Of a stretch of 5,125 bases of DNA, positions 4,631-5,125 are shown one piece after another. Numbering within the stretch: the first letter of the stretch is position 1; each line of letters starts with the position of its first letter. The stretch covers positions 1-5,125 of the forward strand of contig CAJOGB010000125.1 in the NCBI GenBank assembly GCA_905233835.1, given 5' to 3'. This DNA comes from an uncultured Lachnospiraceae bacterium. GTDB lineage: Bacteria > Bacillota > Clostridia > Lachnospirales > Lachnospiraceae. The notes beneath the pieces are model-generated. The model searched no databases, had not been told where the DNA came from, and saw only the letters and a program-made list of their open reading frames with translations. The position numbers and the translations under genes are program-made.

Positions 4631-5125
4631 TTACGATGCCTCCTTTCCTGTAGGCTCATTTTCAGGCTTATGGTCCAATGGCCCATAAGTTGATTCATAG
4701 GCCTTTCTAATGCGCTCAACTTCTGCATAAAGCTCCTGTAACTGCTTCTGCGGAACAATCTGATAACGCGTGTACCACTTACCATTCTTCGAAGCAATAA
4801 ACCATTTGCCATCTAACATCTCTCTGGCAAACTCCCTCCGGATATCGTTAATCAGGAAATGTCGTATCGCCCATTCATATCGCTTACCAATGAAACGTCG
4901 ATACAGGCAGACGATAAACATAATGACTTTGCCAAGAGGCCCATACTTCTTGGACTTGTAATCCTCATAATGCTTTTTCATCTCTGCGATTTCCTCCTCA
5001 TGGAGTGTCGCATATTTCTCATAATGCTTTTTCAACACGACATCCTTTGCATCCTCCGGATAATGATTCCTACGAAGATACTCATATTCTTCACATTCAT
5101 ACTCATAGCGATTTGGAGTAAATAC
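4631..5125 (-). CDS. Unrecognised element gene, partial (start beyond the right edge)
   Basis: The frame is open from the stop TAA at 4631 to the last base of the window, giving 164 visible residues with no ATG in frame. A GTG at 5038 could start a 135-residue form, but the 29 codons upstream of it are free of stops and continue the same acidic and tyrosine-rich style (YEYECEEYEYLRR), so I favour a gene that begins outside the window. Visible in order: a Glu/Tyr-rich start; charged repeats of the type LKKHYEKY and MKKHYEDY (residues 31-38 and 49-56), likely helical; a hydrophobic stretch with basic flanks, PLGKVIMFIVCLYRRF (about 63-78), which may be one short membrane segment or a buried helix; a basic tryptophan-rich part (DGKWFIASKNGKWYTRY); a second helix; and a hydrophilic tail. 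I do not recognise the family. The gene abuts repA (TAAATG), and the repA ribosome binding site lies within it, so they share an operon. Confidence 0.7.
   Translation of the reverse strand, partial: VFTPNRYEYECEEYEYLRRNHYPEDAKDVVLKKHYEKYATLHEEEIAEMKKHYEDYKSKKYGPLGKVIMFIVCLYRRFIGKRYEWAIRHFLINDIRREFAREMLDGKWFIASKNGKWYTRYQIVPQKQLQELYAEVERIRKAYESTYGPLDHKPENEPTGKEAS
4964..5034 (-). repeat. 17 bp direct repeat with a 54 bp period inside the unknown gene
   Basis: CTCATAATGCTTTTTCA occurs identically at 4964-4980 and 5018-5034 on the plus strand. The period is 54 bp, exactly 18 codons, and the copies encode the matching KKHYE segments. It looks like an internal protein repeat made by duplication, with a weaker third version (LRRNHYPED) 14 residues earlier. 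Confidence 0.75.

Larger units (their letters stand above)
1808..5125 (-). mobile_element. Integrase-proximal end of an integrative element (ICE, IME or phage-like) with a replication module; right end outside the window
   Basis: The order unknown gene, RepA-like initiator, DnaC-like loader, excisionase, integrase on one strand is a common module of integrative elements in Firmicutes, and the adjacent Xis-Int pair is the Tn916-type arrangement. The left boundary lies somewhere in 1700-1808, just upstream of ychF. No relaxase, coupling protein, secretion or phage structural gene is visible, so I cannot say whether the element is conjugative, mobilisable or phage-derived. The integrase frame is broken, which suggests an element that is immobilised or dependent on another recombinase. 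Confidence 0.8.

Noticed and set aside
5036..5038. GTG as the start of the gene at 4631
   Set aside because: The same frame is open without stops to the window edge, with matching composition, and only a weak AAGGA lies upstream of the GTG. A start beyond the window is likelier, though the short form is not excluded.

Overview
The window reads as a piece of a low-to-moderate GC Firmicutes chromosome, most likely of the class Clostridia and probably Lachnospiraceae-like. This rests on strong AGGAGG-type ribosome binding sites, sigma-A promoters with 17 bp spacers, and the character of the NrdR, YchF and Tn916-type integrase proteins. The taxon is an inference from recognised protein character, not a search. 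Every gene I accept is on the minus strand, so the window is read from right to left.

Two parts meet here. Positions 1-1699 are ordinary host chromosome: nrdR (the ribonucleotide reductase repressor), with its own near-consensus promoter and two NrdR-box-like sequences, and ychF (a conserved Obg-family ATPase). From about 1700-1810 to the right edge is the integrase-proximal end of an integrative element. In transcription order it holds an unrecognised gene cut by the window edge (4631-5125), a small RepA_N-like winged-helix replication initiator (4115-4630), a DnaC-like AAA+ helicase loader (3294-4115), a Tn916-type excisionase (3050-3307) and a tyrosine integrase (1808-2925). The element ends just upstream of ychF, in a 108 bp spacer that carries two short tandem repeats. 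The far end and any transfer or cargo genes lie outside the window.

The right-hand genes form a tightly packed unit: TAA followed directly by ATG, then a TGATG overlap, then a 14 nt overlap. Each start has a strong ribosome binding site inside the gene before it, so translation is probably coupled. The initiator gene contains GG(T/A)CAG iteron-like repeats, two of them copies of a 16 bp dyad 21 bp apart. RepA_N replicons are known to carry their origin inside the rep gene, so this may be the origin. Initiator, loader and origin together would let the excised circle replicate, while Xis and Int would control excision and integration.

The integrase has its own promoter, but its reading frame breaks inside the catalytic domain, between the first catalytic arginine and the HxxR motif. 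As sequenced, the element probably cannot excise with its own integrase, unless the break is a sequencing error. I see no CRISPR array, tRNA, rRNA, defence system or toxin-antitoxin pair. The closest things to novelty are the iteron-bearing initiator gene, the broken integrase, and the repeat-containing unknown gene at the right edge.
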